Source: UBA9676 sp963741615
GTDB lineage: Bacteria; Actinomycetota; Actinomycetes; Streptosporangiales; Streptosporangiaceae
Assembly (NCBI GenBank): GCA_963741615.1
Contig: CAVUIU010000018.1
Coordinates: forward strand, 90,319 to 154,318
DNA length: 64,000 nucleotides
Direction: 5' to 3'
Each line of letters opens with the position of its first letter. Position 1 is the stretch's first letter. The position numbers were made by a program, and so were the translations under genes. The notes beneath the pieces were generated by a model, which was not told the DNA's origin, ran no database searches, and saw only the letters and a list, made by a program, of their open reading frames with translations. Shown here piece by piece: positions 27,308-36,358 of this stretch.

Positions 27308-28897
27308 ATGCCTGGCTCAGCTACCCGCGCCAATGCGCTCGATCATGTGGTGGTGGTGCTGTTTGAGAACCGGTCGCTGGACAACGTGCTGGGCCGCCTC
27401 TACGGGCCGGGGGATGGCAAGGCCTTTGAGGGTGTCATCGGGAAGGACCTGAGCAATCCGATCCCGGAATGGGCCGAGCACGGCGCCGACCGCAAGGTGG
27501 TGCCCTACGGCGTCACTACCGACATGGATTCGCCCAACCCAGACTCGGGTGAGGAGTGGTATCACACCAACACCCAGCTGTTCGGCACGATCGATGACCA
27601 CAACCGGTTCAAGATCGGCGAGGGTGTGACCGCGCCGTGGAACGCGCCGCCGACGGGTGCGGTTCCGGCCATGGATGGGTTCGTCACCGACTACATCAGC
27701 ACGTTCACCGGCGAGGTGGGGCGGCAGCCGGCCTATGACGAGTACGCCCAGATCATGACCGGGTACACCCCGCAGCAGCTGCCGGTGCTGAGCGGCATCG
27801 CGCGTGAGTTCGGGGTATTTGACCACTGGTTCTCCGAGGTGCCGTCGCAGACGTTCATGAACCGGTCGTTCTGGACGGCGGCGACATCGTCGGGGCTGGT
27901 CGTGAACAGCCCGGCGAGAAAGTGGTTCACCGACAACGACGCGGAGACGATCTTCGAGCGGCTCGAGCAGCACGGCAGGACCTGGAAGGTCTATGTGATG
28001 GAGCCGATGTGCCTGTCGTTCACCGGTGTCATCCACTATCCCCGGCTGAAGGACCGGCTGGCGACGCACTTCGTGCGGTTTTCTGAGTTCGAGAAGGACG
28101 CCGCGGCCGGGACCCTGCCCGATTTCGCGCTGATCGAGCCGGACATGATCGCCGGTCACGGCGACTACCACCCGGCGTTCGGCCGGTCATTTTTCGGCGG
28201 CAACGTCGATATCGGGCTGGACGCGCCGTCGGCGATGCTGAGCGGTGAGGCGTTCCTGGAGCGGGTCTTCAACGCCTACCGGTCCGCCACCTCACCGTCA
28301 GGCACCAACGTCTGGAACACGACCCTCCTGATCGGGTGGGACGAGCCAGGCGGAACCTACGACCACGTGCCCCCCGGACCGGTCCCGCCGCCCGATCCGG
28401 CCGCACCGGCGGGTGAGTTCGGCTTCACGTTCGACCGTTCCGGCTACCGCGTCCCCGCCATCATCGTTTCGCCATGGGTCGAGCCGGGCTCGGTGTACAA
28501 CGAGGAGTACCGGCACACCTCGCTGATCGCGACGCTGCGCAAGGCCTGGGACCTCGGCGTGCCGTTCACCCAGCGCGATGCCTCGGCGCGCACCTTCGAC
28601 CACATCTTCACCCGCGGCACACCGCGCGACCCGCAGACCTGGGCCACCGTCGTGGCCCAGCCCGTACCTGCGTGGGCGATTGACTATATGGCCTTGGGCA
28701 AGGCCCTCGGCTACCTGGGCAAGGACATCGGACCCGGCATCATCGAGCACGCCAGGGAAATGGGGATCAAACTCCCGCCGCAGCTGGACGACCCCTCCGC
28801 CGAACTCACGCCCCAGCTCATCGTCGAAGTCATCAGGGACGTCGCCTTCCACTACTTCCCCCAGCTGGCGCCCAGTGGCGCAGGCGATAGCCACTGA
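27308..28897 (+). CDS. Phosphoesterase of the phospholipase C / acid phosphatase family
   Basis: A 529-residue protein from ATG 27308, with GGAGG six bases upstream. The N-terminus carries the family motif DHVVVVLFENRSLDNVLG, followed by SEVPSQTFMNRSFWTAATSS near residue 190, LPDFALIEPDMIAGHGDYHP, LLIGWDEPGGTYDHVPPG and IIVSPWVEPGSVYNEEYRHT. These are the metal and substrate-binding blocks of PF04185 phosphoesterases. Unlike secreted PlcC-type enzymes it has no signal peptide, so it is probably cytosolic or exported in some other way. Confidence 0.88.
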   Translation: MPGSATRANALDHVVVVLFENRSLDNVLGRLYGPGDGKAFEGVIGKDLSNPIPEWAEHGADRKVVPYGVTTDMDSPNPDSGEEWYHTNTQLFGTIDDHNRFKIGEGVTAPWNAPPTGAVPAMDGFVTDYISTFTGEVGRQPAYDEYAQIMTGYTPQQLPVLSGIAREFGVFDHWFSEVPSQTFMNRSFWTAATSSGLVVNSPARKWFTDNDAETIFERLEQHGRTWKVYVMEPMCLSFTGVIHYPRLKDRLATHFVRFSEFEKDAAAGTLPDFALIEPDMIAGHGDYHPAFGRSFFGGNVDIGLDAPSAMLSGEAFLERVFNAYRSATSPSGTNVWNTTLLIGWDEPGGTYDHVPPGPVPPPDPAAPAGEFGFTFDRSGYRVPAIIVSPWVEPGSVYNEEYRHTSLIATLRKAWDLGVPFTQRDASARTFDHIFTRGTPRDPQTWATVVAQPVPAWAIDYMALGKALGYLGKDIGPGIIEHAREMGIKLPPQLDDPSAELTPQLIVEVIRDVAFHYFPQLAPSGAGDSH

Positions 28898-29019
28898 GCC
28901 AATGCCGTAGCGGGCTGCGTTCAGCGACGCGCCCTGCTGCTGGTAACGGCGGCAGGCGAGCACCTACTCCAGGCCGAGGTGGGCATGTGCCGTCTGACCA
29001 GGGCCGGAGGTCTCAGTGA

Positions 29020-29069
29020 TGGTGGGCGCCCCGATCGCGATTCGAACGCGCGACCTACTGCTTAGGAGG
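29020..29069 (-). other. 3' half of a tRNA-Arg (CCT), likely attachment-site remnant
   Basis: Read on the minus strand the segment begins CCTCCTAAGCAG (anticodon loop CTCCTAA, anticodon CCT), followed by a T-arm with loop TTCGAAT and an acceptor strand ending in an encoded CCA. The 5' half is absent: the bases before the anticodon cannot pair with the 3' stem. Such 3' tRNA halves are left by integrases that recombine within tRNA genes. Confidence 0.65.
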
Positions 29070-29117
29070 TCGTCTCGGTTGCCTCTGCTACCAGCCTGGT
29101 CCAGGTCGGCGACCGTA

Positions 29118-29184
29118 TCGGCTTGTCCGGGAGTGACCGTTATTCGCCCTGGTTCGCTGCCGCATCGGGCACGGAGCGGGCACG
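29118..29184. repeat. Dispersed intergenic repeat, copy B
   Basis: GCTTGTCCGGGAGTGACCG followed by GCCCTGGTTCGCTGCC and two CGGGCACG words corresponds to copy A at 20906-20974. It lies about 90 bases upstream of a methyltransferase gene and next to the half-tRNA. Confidence 0.55.
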
Positions 29185-29270
29185 GCCGGGGCTGCCGTTT
29201 CCACGCTTGTGGTCTTGCCAGCCCAGGGGCCAGGCGCGGGATACTCGTCGCGGGCATCAAGGGGGATGCG

Positions 29271-30092
29271 ATGGGTGACAGCGACTCCGACTACGAGTTT
29301 GGCAGCGGTGACGACGAGCTGGCGCGCCTGGAGCTCCAGGGCAGGGCGCTTGCTCCGGCTACGCGTATGATCTTCGCCACGGCGGGCATCCGGGCAGGCA
29401 TGCGGGTGCTCGATCTGGGCTGCGGGGCAGGGGACGTGGCTTTCGTCGCCGCCGACCTGGTTGGACCCGAGGGCTACGTCATCGGCATCGACCGCTCGCC
29501 GGAAGCCCTCGGCCGGGCCCGGCTCCGGGCAGAACAACGCGGCCTGACGCAGGTGGACTTCGCTGAGGGCGACATCGACGACCAAGCGCCAGGGGGGCCT
29601 TTCGATGCGATCGTCGGGCGGCTGCTCCTGATGTACGTCCCTGACCCGGCCGCGGTCTTGCGGCGGCAGGCAACGGTGCTGCGCGCTGGCGGCCTGATCG
29701 TGCCGATAGAGTTCGACATTCCTACGGCCCGGGCGCTGCCCGCGACTCCGCTGATGAGCCAGGCAGTGCCTTGGCTGGTTGAAGCGTTCGCCAAGGGCGG
29801 GATCCAGCCCTCGCTGGGGACACGGCTGTGGGCCGTCCTCCGGGAGGCGGGACTGCGCCCGCTGGGGATGCTCGGGATCCAGCCGCACTTTGGGCCCGAC
29901 GATCCGGCCGCCGTCGCCCTGACGGCCGGGATCATCCGCACCGCCGCGCCGCTGATCGAGCGCTCTGGTGTGGCGACCGCCGAGGAGATAGGCGTAGAAA
30001 CGTTTGCGCAACGGCTGAGAGACGAGCTGCAAATGAACCAGGCGGTCTTTGCCCATCCGATTCTGCTCAGCGCATGGGCAACGAACGACTGA
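29271..30092 (+). CDS. Class I SAM-dependent methyltransferase
   Basis: A 273-residue protein from ATG 29271, preceded by a GGGGG stretch. Motif I is VLDLGCGAGDVAFVAADLVG near residue 48, motif II ends in IGIDRSPEAL, and FDAIVGRLLLMYVPDPAAVL then VLRAGGLIVPIEFD follow. The fold resembles UbiE/small-molecule methyltransferases. A helical C-terminal lid of about 100 residues is present. Substrate unknown. No operon partner is evident. Confidence 0.85.
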   Translation: MGDSDSDYEFGSGDDELARLELQGRALAPATRMIFATAGIRAGMRVLDLGCGAGDVAFVAADLVGPEGYVIGIDRSPEALGRARLRAEQRGLTQVDFAEGDIDDQAPGGPFDAIVGRLLLMYVPDPAAVLRRQATVLRAGGLIVPIEFDIPTARALPATPLMSQAVPWLVEAFAKGGIQPSLGTRLWAVLREAGLRPLGMLGIQPHFGPDDPAAVALTAGIIRTAAPLIERSGVATAEEIGVETFAQRLRDELQMNQAVFAHPILLSAWATND

Positions 30093-31016
30093 GCGGCAAC
30101 GCCGTGACCGGCGACCTCCGTGTGCCTGCTCTGGTCCATCTTCCTCGATAGGTGTCGATCCCTGGCGAGTGGCTGCTGGGTCTAGGTTCGGCGAAGCCGA
30201 TCGCATGCGACGCGACCGCAGGGAGCGACCTAATGACTGTTAACGGGTCGTGCCGGTTCGGCAGACTCGGATCTGGTAGCCGCCGGCAGGTGAGCACTGG
30301 GGCGACGGCACGGCCAGGCCCAGCCCATCCAGCGCCGCGGTCAGCCTCGCCCACACGCCCAGATAGCCGGCCACCGGGAACAGCCCCAGCGCCAGCACGA
30401 AGTACACCCCGGCCCGCGATGGCAGCAGGCGCAGCCGCCGCTGGGCGGCGCGGGGCGTAATGGTCGAGTCAGATGAGGCGCTTTGCCTTGGGCAGGCGGG
30501 ACGGGAAGGCGTTCAATGGAGGCACCAGATCCGCAGTCGTAATGGTGCCGTGTGAGCGGGCAGGGATTGCAGGGACTTGAGCGCCTCGGCCCACGGTGCG
30601 TTGCGCTCGTCCTTGGGAGCCTGACCGGACACGGGTAATGGGAGGGTTCTATGGCCTTGTGTTCGGCGTCCCCAGCGCCAGCCCCGGCGCTCCTCGCGCC
30701 GACGGGTTTCCGGGTGAGTTCGCGTTGCATGGCCTTGATGCCTGGTCCACCACGCCGGCGCGGTCCCGCTGCAAGGTCGTGAGCCGCTGGTCGTTGAGCA
30801 TGCTGAGGCCTGTGTCATCGATGAATGCTTTGCCAGCGGTGGTCGCGATCGTCGGCCTGGCCGGGATGCGCGCTCCGGGAGTCAAAGGGCCTGAGGCATG
30901 ACGGCGAAAGGCCCTGCCCGCGCATCGTCCGGTCATCCAGCCTGGTAAGTGGAGGCTTTTGACGACGGATCGGGGCCAGCCTCGGGAGGGATGCCCGCGA
31001 GATAAAAGGCCGGGAC
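30093..31016. other. Non-coding or degraded stretch with an IS4 remnant
   Basis: Apart from the IS4 fragment at 30296-30452 I see no convincing gene. Several short open frames on both strands have no recognisable motif, ribosome site or codon-position bias. Confidence 0.45.
30296..30452 (-). pseudogene. N-terminal fragment of an IS4-family transposase
   Basis: On the minus strand the bases encode RRLRLLPSRAGVYFVLALGL and FPVAGYLGVWARLTAALDGL, the conserved N-terminal block of actinobacterial IS4 transposases. Homology ends at both sides after about 50 residues; no catalytic domain is present. Confidence 0.6.
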
Positions 31017-32327
31017 ATGGACGGACGAAGCCGGCTCAGGCCAGCATGGGCAGTGATGGTGGCTACCCTGGCCGTCCTGCTGGTTTGTGCTTGCTTGGCC
31101 GGCCCAGGGACAGGGTCAGGCCGGAATCTGAGCGGGCGGAAGCTGGAAGTCGTCGCGGTCTGGTCAGGTGTCGAGCAACGCGACTTCGAATTGGTGCTGC
31201 GCGCATTCACCCGCCAGACCGGCGTTTCGGTCATCTATACATCGGCCGGGCATGGCGTCCCGGATTTCCTTCAGGCCAGGCTTGCCGCGGGCCGACCGCC
31301 GGACGTGGCTTTCCTCCCCGAGCCGGGCGTGCTCCGCCGGTATGCGGGCGAGCACCTGCTGGTTCCCCTCAATGGGATCGTGGGCGCCGCTGTGGCAGAG
31401 AACTACAACCCGATCTGGCGCCGCCTCGGCTCCTTCGACGGTAACCTCTACGGGGTCTGGTTCAAGGCCGCCAACAAGTCTTTGATCTGGTACAACGTCG
31501 GCGTCTTCGAGCGGGCCGGGGTGGTGCCGCCCTCAGGCATCGACGGGCTGGTGTCTTTGGCGCATAGGCTGGCCGGCTCGGGGACGCCAGCGTTCGCGGT
31601 TGGCGGTGCGGACGGCTGGACGCTGACTGACTGGTTCGAGAACCTCTACCTCCGCCTGGCCGGGCCGGCGCGATATGACCTCTTGGCCGCGCACCGGATC
31701 CCGTGGACGGACCCGTCGGTCATGGCCACGCTCGCGCTCCTTGCCAAAGTGCTCGACCCGCACGTCATCGCTGGCGGCCTGCAGCGGGCGCGGTCGACCG
31801 GTTATGAGGAATCGGTCCGGCAGACTTTCGCCGGCCGTCCCGCGGCGGCGATGGTGTTCGAGGGTGACTTTGTGGCCGGGGTTATCAGCGGGGAGACCCG
31901 CGCCCAGCTCGGCGTGGACGCCGATGTCTTTCCGTTTCCGGCGGTCGGGCGATCGGGGCCGATGGTGGTGGCCGGAGGCGATGCGGCGGTGCTGATGCGC
32001 CAGTCACCGGCTGGGGACGCGCTCATCCGGTATCTGGCCAGCCCGCAGGCCGCGGCCATCTGGGCGGCCCGCGGCGGCTTCGTGTCGCCGAACATCAACC
32101 TCGACTTGTCCGCCTACCCGGATGCGATCAGCCGGTCGATCGCAGCCGGGCTGCTCGAGGCAGGCAGCAACCTGCGCTTCGACCTGTCCGATCTGCAGCC
32201 AGCCAGCTTCGGCGGAACCGAGCACCGGGGCATGCCCAAGATCCTGCAGGACTTCTTGGTCCGCCGCGACGTCAACGGTGCGGCGACGCAGCTTGAGAAA
32301 GCGGCGAGGGAGGCGTATGGCCCATGA
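31017..32327 (+). CDS. ABC transporter extracellular solute-binding protein (family 1-like)
   Basis: A 436-residue exported protein. A hydrophobic signal segment (residues 11-27) ends in a VCAC/CLAG lipobox-like site. The mature part shows KLEVVAVWSGVEQRDFELVL, PPDVAFLPEPGVLRRYA, GVWFKAANKSLIWYNVGVFE and AMVFEGDFVAGVISGETRAQ, the pattern of carbohydrate-type binding proteins. No permease or ATPase gene adjoins it. It starts the unusual membrane-protein cluster and is followed convergently by an OpuBC-like binding protein. Confidence 0.82.
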   Translation: MDGRSRLRPAWAVMVATLAVLLVCACLAGPGTGSGRNLSGRKLEVVAVWSGVEQRDFELVLRAFTRQTGVSVIYTSAGHGVPDFLQARLAAGRPPDVAFLPEPGVLRRYAGEHLLVPLNGIVGAAVAENYNPIWRRLGSFDGNLYGVWFKAANKSLIWYNVGVFERAGVVPPSGIDGLVSLAHRLAGSGTPAFAVGGADGWTLTDWFENLYLRLAGPARYDLLAAHRIPWTDPSVMATLALLAKVLDPHVIAGGLQRARSTGYEESVRQTFAGRPAAAMVFEGDFVAGVISGETRAQLGVDADVFPFPAVGRSGPMVVAGGDAAVLMRQSPAGDALIRYLASPQAAAIWAARGGFVSPNINLDLSAYPDAISRSIAAGLLEAGSNLRFDLSDLQPASFGGTEHRGMPKILQDFLVRRDVNGAATQLEKAAREAYGP

Positions 32328-32341
32328 GCGGTGCCGCTGGC

Positions 32342-33295
32342 TCAGCGTGGCCGGGGCAAGATGCCCTGGCGTTCCAGCCAGCCGCGCGCCTCCGCGAGCA
32401 CGTTTTTCCCGCCGATCTCGATGCGCCAGTTGAGAAGCTGCAGGCCCTTGGAGCTCAGTCTCGCCGACACCGTGTTCACCGTGTCGATGAGGCGCCTTCC
32501 ATAGCGGGCGACGGCGTTGGCGCTGATCACCGGCACCACGTTCTCGGCGGGCTGCAAATGGCGGTCATCGGAGAGCAGAACGAGGTCGCCGGGTGCCAGG
32601 TACCCGTCGGTGGTGAACAGTACCGCGACGTTGACCACCCCTTCCTGGAGTGCGGTGACACGCTGCTGTTCGGTGCCGAGCGGCAGGAACCTGGCGAATC
32701 GCAGGCCATACACGGTGCGCAGTCCTGGCAGGCAGTAGGGCCTGCTCGGGCACTCCGGGGGGGCGGCGAGGATCAGCCGACTGGCGACGCGGCCAAGGTC
32801 GCTCACGGTCGCCAGGCGCAGGCGCTTCGCGGTGGCGCGGGTGACTACTATGCCGTTCTGGTCTTGGGCCGCGGCCGGAGCCAGCACCTGGACGTGCCAG
32901 CGGGCAAACGCGAGCGCCAGCGCCCGCCAGACCGCGGCGGGGTCTCCCATCGCGACTCTCGCATGCGGTTCGAGGCTGGTCAGCGCTGTCCCGAGGTACT
33001 CCGGTACCACGTCCACCCGGCCCTGCTCGAGTGCTGGCTGGACGAGTTCCCGCGGGCCGAGGTCGAGTTCGAGCCGAACCGGGATACCCGCGTGCTCGAT
33101 AGCCAGCCCGTAGATCGCCGCAAGCAGCTCGCTCTCGGGGAAGTTGAACGAGGCCACCACAACCGTGCCCCGATGTGCGCTGCCACGGTGCCCCGCTGGT
33201 GTCGCACCCGGCTGGCAAGCGGCGAGCAAGGTAAGCGCCAGGGAACATGCCAGGACCGCAGCGGCCCCGCCGCGGCGTGTGCTCGGCTCAGGCAC
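32342..33295 (-). CDS. OpuBC/ProX-like substrate-binding lipoprotein
   Basis: A 317-residue lipoprotein with signal and lipobox LLAAC at residues 23-27. The mature part, ASFNFPESELLAAIYGLAIE, DLGPRELVQPALEQGRVDVV, PEYLGTALTS and LQPAENVVPVISANAVARYG, follows the quaternary-amine (glycine betaine/choline) binding protein pattern. There is no transporter gene nearby. Two close relatives lie at 39826-40777 and 50085-50525, each immediately upstream of a PAP2-kinase gene. Here the orientation is divergent from that gene. A sensory rather than transport role is possible. Confidence 0.82.
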   Translation of the reverse strand: MPEPSTRRGGAAAVLACSLALTLLAACQPGATPAGHRGSAHRGTVVVASFNFPESELLAAIYGLAIEHAGIPVRLELDLGPRELVQPALEQGRVDVVPEYLGTALTSLEPHARVAMGDPAAVWRALALAFARWHVQVLAPAAAQDQNGIVVTRATAKRLRLATVSDLGRVASRLILAAPPECPSRPYCLPGLRTVYGLRFARFLPLGTEQQRVTALQEGVVNVAVLFTTDGYLAPGDLVLLSDDRHLQPAENVVPVISANAVARYGRRLIDTVNTVSARLSSKGLQLLNWRIEIGGKNVLAEARGWLERQGILPRPR

Positions 33296-33369
33296 GGCGT
33301 CACCCTCTTCGCTGCGCCAGCGTGCCGCTCGTGGCGGTCATCAGCCCATCCGACGGCGGGGTGGCGCTG

Positions 33370-35073
33370 ATGACCACGGTACCGACGCCCCGACCAGACG
33401 CCGCAGGGCCCCGAGTTCCCCCGGTGATCGCGATGCCGCCACGTGGGCGGCGGCGCCGGCCTTCGGGGGAGCCGCCGCCCCTGCCCCGGCACATCGACCA
33501 CACCACCAGGTGGTATCTGGTGCTGGCGGGGCTGGCGGTTGCCCTGTGGGTGGGGCTGACGATACCGGCGTTCCTTGGCATCATCACGCGTGCTGACCTC
33601 ACCGTGCTGCGGGCTGTCGCCACGCTGCGCAGTGATCCGCTCACCCGCGTCATGCTGGACATCGACGCGGTGCGCTCATTGTGGACGGTGCGAGTCCTTG
33701 CCTTGGGCACAATCGCCGCGCTGATCGCCTTGCGCCGGTTCCGGCACCTCGCTGCCTACCTGGTCGTATTCCTCGCCGCTGAGCTGCTGGTCTCGACCAT
33801 GGCGCTGGAGATCGGCCGCATGCGCCCCGCCGGGATCGTGATCCTCGGGCACTGGGCAGGCTACGCCCAGCCGTCCGTGCCCGTCGCGACGCTGGCCCTT
33901 GTCCTGGTGGGCGTGCTCTACACACTCGCGCCCGCTGGGCGGTGGCGAAACCGGGCAAAGTGGGCGGCTGCCGTCATCCTCGCCATTGTCTGCGCGGCAA
34001 GGCTCTACCTGGCTGTGGACCATCCCACCGACCAGGTGACGGCACTGGTCGCCGGCTGGTCGCTGGCTGTGGTGGCCTTCCGCCTGGTGGTGCCGAACGA
34101 CGTTTTCCCGGTCTCCTACCGGGGCGGGCGCAAAGCCCATCTGGACATCGGGGGCCGCCGTGGCGAGGCGATCGTCAGCGCCCTGGACCATCAGCTCGGT
34201 CTTGAGGCCATCCGCGTGGAGCCGTTCGGCCTTGAAGCCTCCGCTGGCTCGACCCCGCTGCGCCTTGAGGTCCGCACCCGTGACGGTGGCCCCGGCGTCA
34301 CGCTGTTCGGCAAGCTCTACGCGCTCAACCACCTCAGGTCGGACCGCTGGTACAAGCTGGCCAGGACCGTCATCTACGGGCGGCTCGAGGACGAGAAACC
34401 ATTCTCGACCGTGCGACGCCTCGTCGAGTACGAAGATCACCTGCTGCGGCTGATGCGTGACGCCGGGCTGCCCGCCCCCAAGCCCTACGGTTTTGTCGAG
34501 ATCACGCCGGAACGCGAGTACCTCATCGTGATGGAGTTCTTCGAATGCGCGCAGGAGATGTGCCACACCCAGGTCGATGATCGGATCATCGATGACGCGC
34601 TGCTTGTGGTGCGGCGGATGTGGGACGCCGGTGTGGCGCACCGCGATATCAAGCCCTCCAACATCCTGGTCCAAGACGAGAACGTCCTGCTCATCGACGT
34701 CGCGTTCGCAGCAGTGCGGCCGACCCCCTGGCGACAGGCGGTGGACCTGGCCAACATGATGCTCACCCTGGCCCTGGCCAGCACCCCCGAGCACGTCTAC
34801 CAGCGGGCACTGCGGGTCTTCGCCGCCGACGATGTGGCCGAGGCCTTCGCCGCGAGCCGCAGCATCACCATCCCCAGCCAGCTACGGGCACTCCTCCACG
34901 CCGACGGGCGTGACCTGATCGGATGCTTCCGCCAGCTGGCCCCCAAGCGAAGCCCGGTCCCGGTCCAGCTCTGGAGCATCCGCCGTGTCGGCGCCACGGC
35001 CGGCCTGATCACATTGCTCGCCGTGGCGGTTGCCGTACTGGCCGCGGCTGTGAGAGTGGCGGGGCTGCTATGA
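33370..35073 (+). CDS. Membrane protein with degenerate PAP2 domain fused to a kinase (module 1)
   Basis: A 567-residue protein from ATG 33370; upstream in-frame starts exist. A Pro-rich leader precedes about six membrane segments of PAP2 type. The first motif survives as GRMRPAG and the third as ARLYLAVDHPTDQ, but the central PSGH is PSVP, so phosphatase activity is doubtful. The cytosolic half is a protein-kinase-like fold with LFGKLYA (lysine), VAHRDIKPSNILVQ and LLIDVAF (metal Asp), all catalytic residues present. A C-terminal membrane segment ends the protein. It is coupled by ATGA to the next lipoprotein gene. Substrate unknown; membrane lipid phosphorylation or signalling is inferred. 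Confidence 0.75.
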   Translation: MTTVPTPRPDAAGPRVPPVIAMPPRGRRRRPSGEPPPLPRHIDHTTRWYLVLAGLAVALWVGLTIPAFLGIITRADLTVLRAVATLRSDPLTRVMLDIDAVRSLWTVRVLALGTIAALIALRRFRHLAAYLVVFLAAELLVSTMALEIGRMRPAGIVILGHWAGYAQPSVPVATLALVLVGVLYTLAPAGRWRNRAKWAAAVILAIVCAARLYLAVDHPTDQVTALVAGWSLAVVAFRLVVPNDVFPVSYRGGRKAHLDIGGRRGEAIVSALDHQLGLEAIRVEPFGLEASAGSTPLRLEVRTRDGGPGVTLFGKLYALNHLRSDRWYKLARTVIYGRLEDEKPFSTVRRLVEYEDHLLRLMRDAGLPAPKPYGFVEITPEREYLIVMEFFECAQEMCHTQVDDRIIDDALLVVRRMWDAGVAHRDIKPSNILVQDENVLLIDVAFAAVRPTPWRQAVDLANMMLTLALASTPEHVYQRALRVFAADDVAEAFAASRSITIPSQLRALLHADGRDLIGCFRQLAPKRSPVPVQLWSIRRVGATAGLITLLAVAVAVLAAAVRVAGLL

Positions 35074-35660
35074 GGCCAGCAAAGGCCCTCCGGCGCCGCA
35101 GGCACCACGGCTGGCGTCTGTCATGCGCCATACTTGCCACGGCCGCCATGGTCGCGGCGGCCGCGGGGACGCTCACTGGCTGCACCGCGGCGCTGAGTGA
35201 CCCGGTGCCCGGCTGCGGCGATCCGCTGCGGCTCGCGATCATCGCACAGTCGGTTCCCGGGGCGGCCTACATGCCCTGCATCCGCCAGCTGCCGCCCGGA
35301 TGGAGCGCATCTGCGTTCGATCCGGCCCAGGGCAGGACACGCTTCACGCTCACCTCAGACCTTGCCCCCGCGACGCCGGTGGTGGTCCAGCTAGCGGCCG
35401 CATGCAAGATCGACGGTGCCACCCCATCCCCGTCGCGGGCGGCCGGCGTGCAGACCTATACCCGGCTCCCCTCGATCACGCCCCGGCTCGTGGGGAGCCT
35501 CTACGATGTCTTCCGTGGTGGCTGCGTGAGCTACAGCTTCAGCTTCGACCGGCAACAGTACGCCCTGATCGGGCAGTTCGAGAGCGCCGTCGGCCTGTAC
35601 TCCAGGCAGCAGCTCCGGCTCACCCTGAAAAAGAAGCTGGGCGTGGAGCTCGGCCCATGA
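35070..35660 (+). CDS. Lipoprotein equivalent to the extracytoplasmic domain of the module 2/3 kinases
   Basis: A 196-residue lipoprotein: Arg-rich n-region, hydrophobic segment, lipobox LTGC near residue 38. The mature domain shows CGDPLRLAIIAQSVPGAAYM, PCIRQLPPGWSASAFDP and DVFRGGCVSYSFSFDRQQYA. This matches the C-terminal domain of the PAP2-kinase proteins of modules 2 and 3 (CGTGHSMILSAQAVPSAAML, PCLAALPSGW, FPGGCVTYRFAF). It thus works outside the membrane as a separate chain here and as a fused domain there. ATGA overlaps link it to the genes on both sides. Confidence 0.7.
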   Translation: MRPAKALRRRRHHGWRLSCAILATAAMVAAAAGTLTGCTAALSDPVPGCGDPLRLAIIAQSVPGAAYMPCIRQLPPGWSASAFDPAQGRTRFTLTSDLAPATPVVVQLAAACKIDGATPSPSRAAGVQTYTRLPSITPRLVGSLYDVFRGGCVSYSFSFDRQQYALIGQFESAVGLYSRQQLRLTLKKKLGVELGP

Positions 35661-36358
35661 CGCGGCTCGCCGGTACCCGCGATCCGCAGCGGCCCGCCAT
35701 GCCAGCACCGCCGCAGCGGGCCAGGAAGACCCGGAAGCGCTCTCCCCTGCGCTGGCTGGCCGATCCCCGGGTCAGGCTCGGCCTGGGCACGGCAGCGGTA
35801 GTGGTCACCGCACTGTCGGCGCGCCGGAACCGGGTGGGGTACTGCGAGGCCCAGGCGTTCCGGGCCGTCAACGGCCTGCCCGGCTCGCTCTACGGTCCCG
35901 TCTGGGTCATCATGCAGCTGGGCACGCTCGGCGCCGCGCCCGCGGCAGCCGGCGCGGCGCTGCTGGCTCGCGACCGCGCGCTCGCGGGCCGCCTGCTCGC
36001 GGGCGGCACGGGCACCTGGGCCCTGTCCAAGCTGGTCAAGCAGATGGTGCGCCGGCCCCGGCCAGCGGCACTGGTCAGCCGCACCCGCACCCGCGGCCGC
36101 GCTGCTTCCGGGCTCGGGTACCCGTCCGGGCACGCAGGCGTCGCGGTCGCGCTGGGCACGGCTGCCTTCCCGCACCTCAGCCCGCCCGGGCGCGCCGTCG
36201 TTGCCGCCGCCGTGCCGATCGTCGGCCTCTCCCGCATCTACGTGGGCGCCCACCTCCCGCTGGACGTTGCCGGCGGGGCGGGCCTTGGCCTGGCCGCCGG
36301 CGCTGCCGTGGCCCTGGTCCGGCATCCGGGCGGCCATAAGAATCAGCCTGACGTGTGA
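35657..36358 (+). CDS. PAP2 family phosphatase (module 1)
   Basis: A 233-residue membrane protein with intact PAP2 motifs: KLVKQMVRRPRP (motif 1), GYPSGHAGVAVALG (motif 2) and SRIYVGAHLPLDVAGG (motif 3). PAP2 enzymes of this type dephosphorylate lipid or polyprenyl phosphates at the outer face of the membrane. The ATG overlaps the preceding lipoprotein stop, so kinase, lipoprotein and phosphatase form one operon. It carries an extended basic N-terminus of about 35 residues. Confidence 0.85.
   Translation: MTRLAGTRDPQRPAMPAPPQRARKTRKRSPLRWLADPRVRLGLGTAAVVVTALSARRNRVGYCEAQAFRAVNGLPGSLYGPVWVIMQLGTLGAAPAAAGAALLARDRALAGRLLAGGTGTWALSKLVKQMVRRPRPAALVSRTRTRGRAASGLGYPSGHAGVAVALGTAAFPHLSPPGRAVVAAAVPIVGLSRIYVGAHLPLDVAGGAGLGLAAGAAVALVRHPGGHKNQPDV

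Noticed and set aside
29016..29270. N-terminal extension of the methyltransferase gene through the half-tRNA
   Set aside because: The frame is open, but it crosses the tRNA remnant and a dispersed repeat. ATG 29271 matches the family start.
30649..30936. Minus-strand frame containing KAFIDDTGLSMLNDQRL
   Set aside because: Protein-like in places, but no family could be recognised and codon use is not gene-like.
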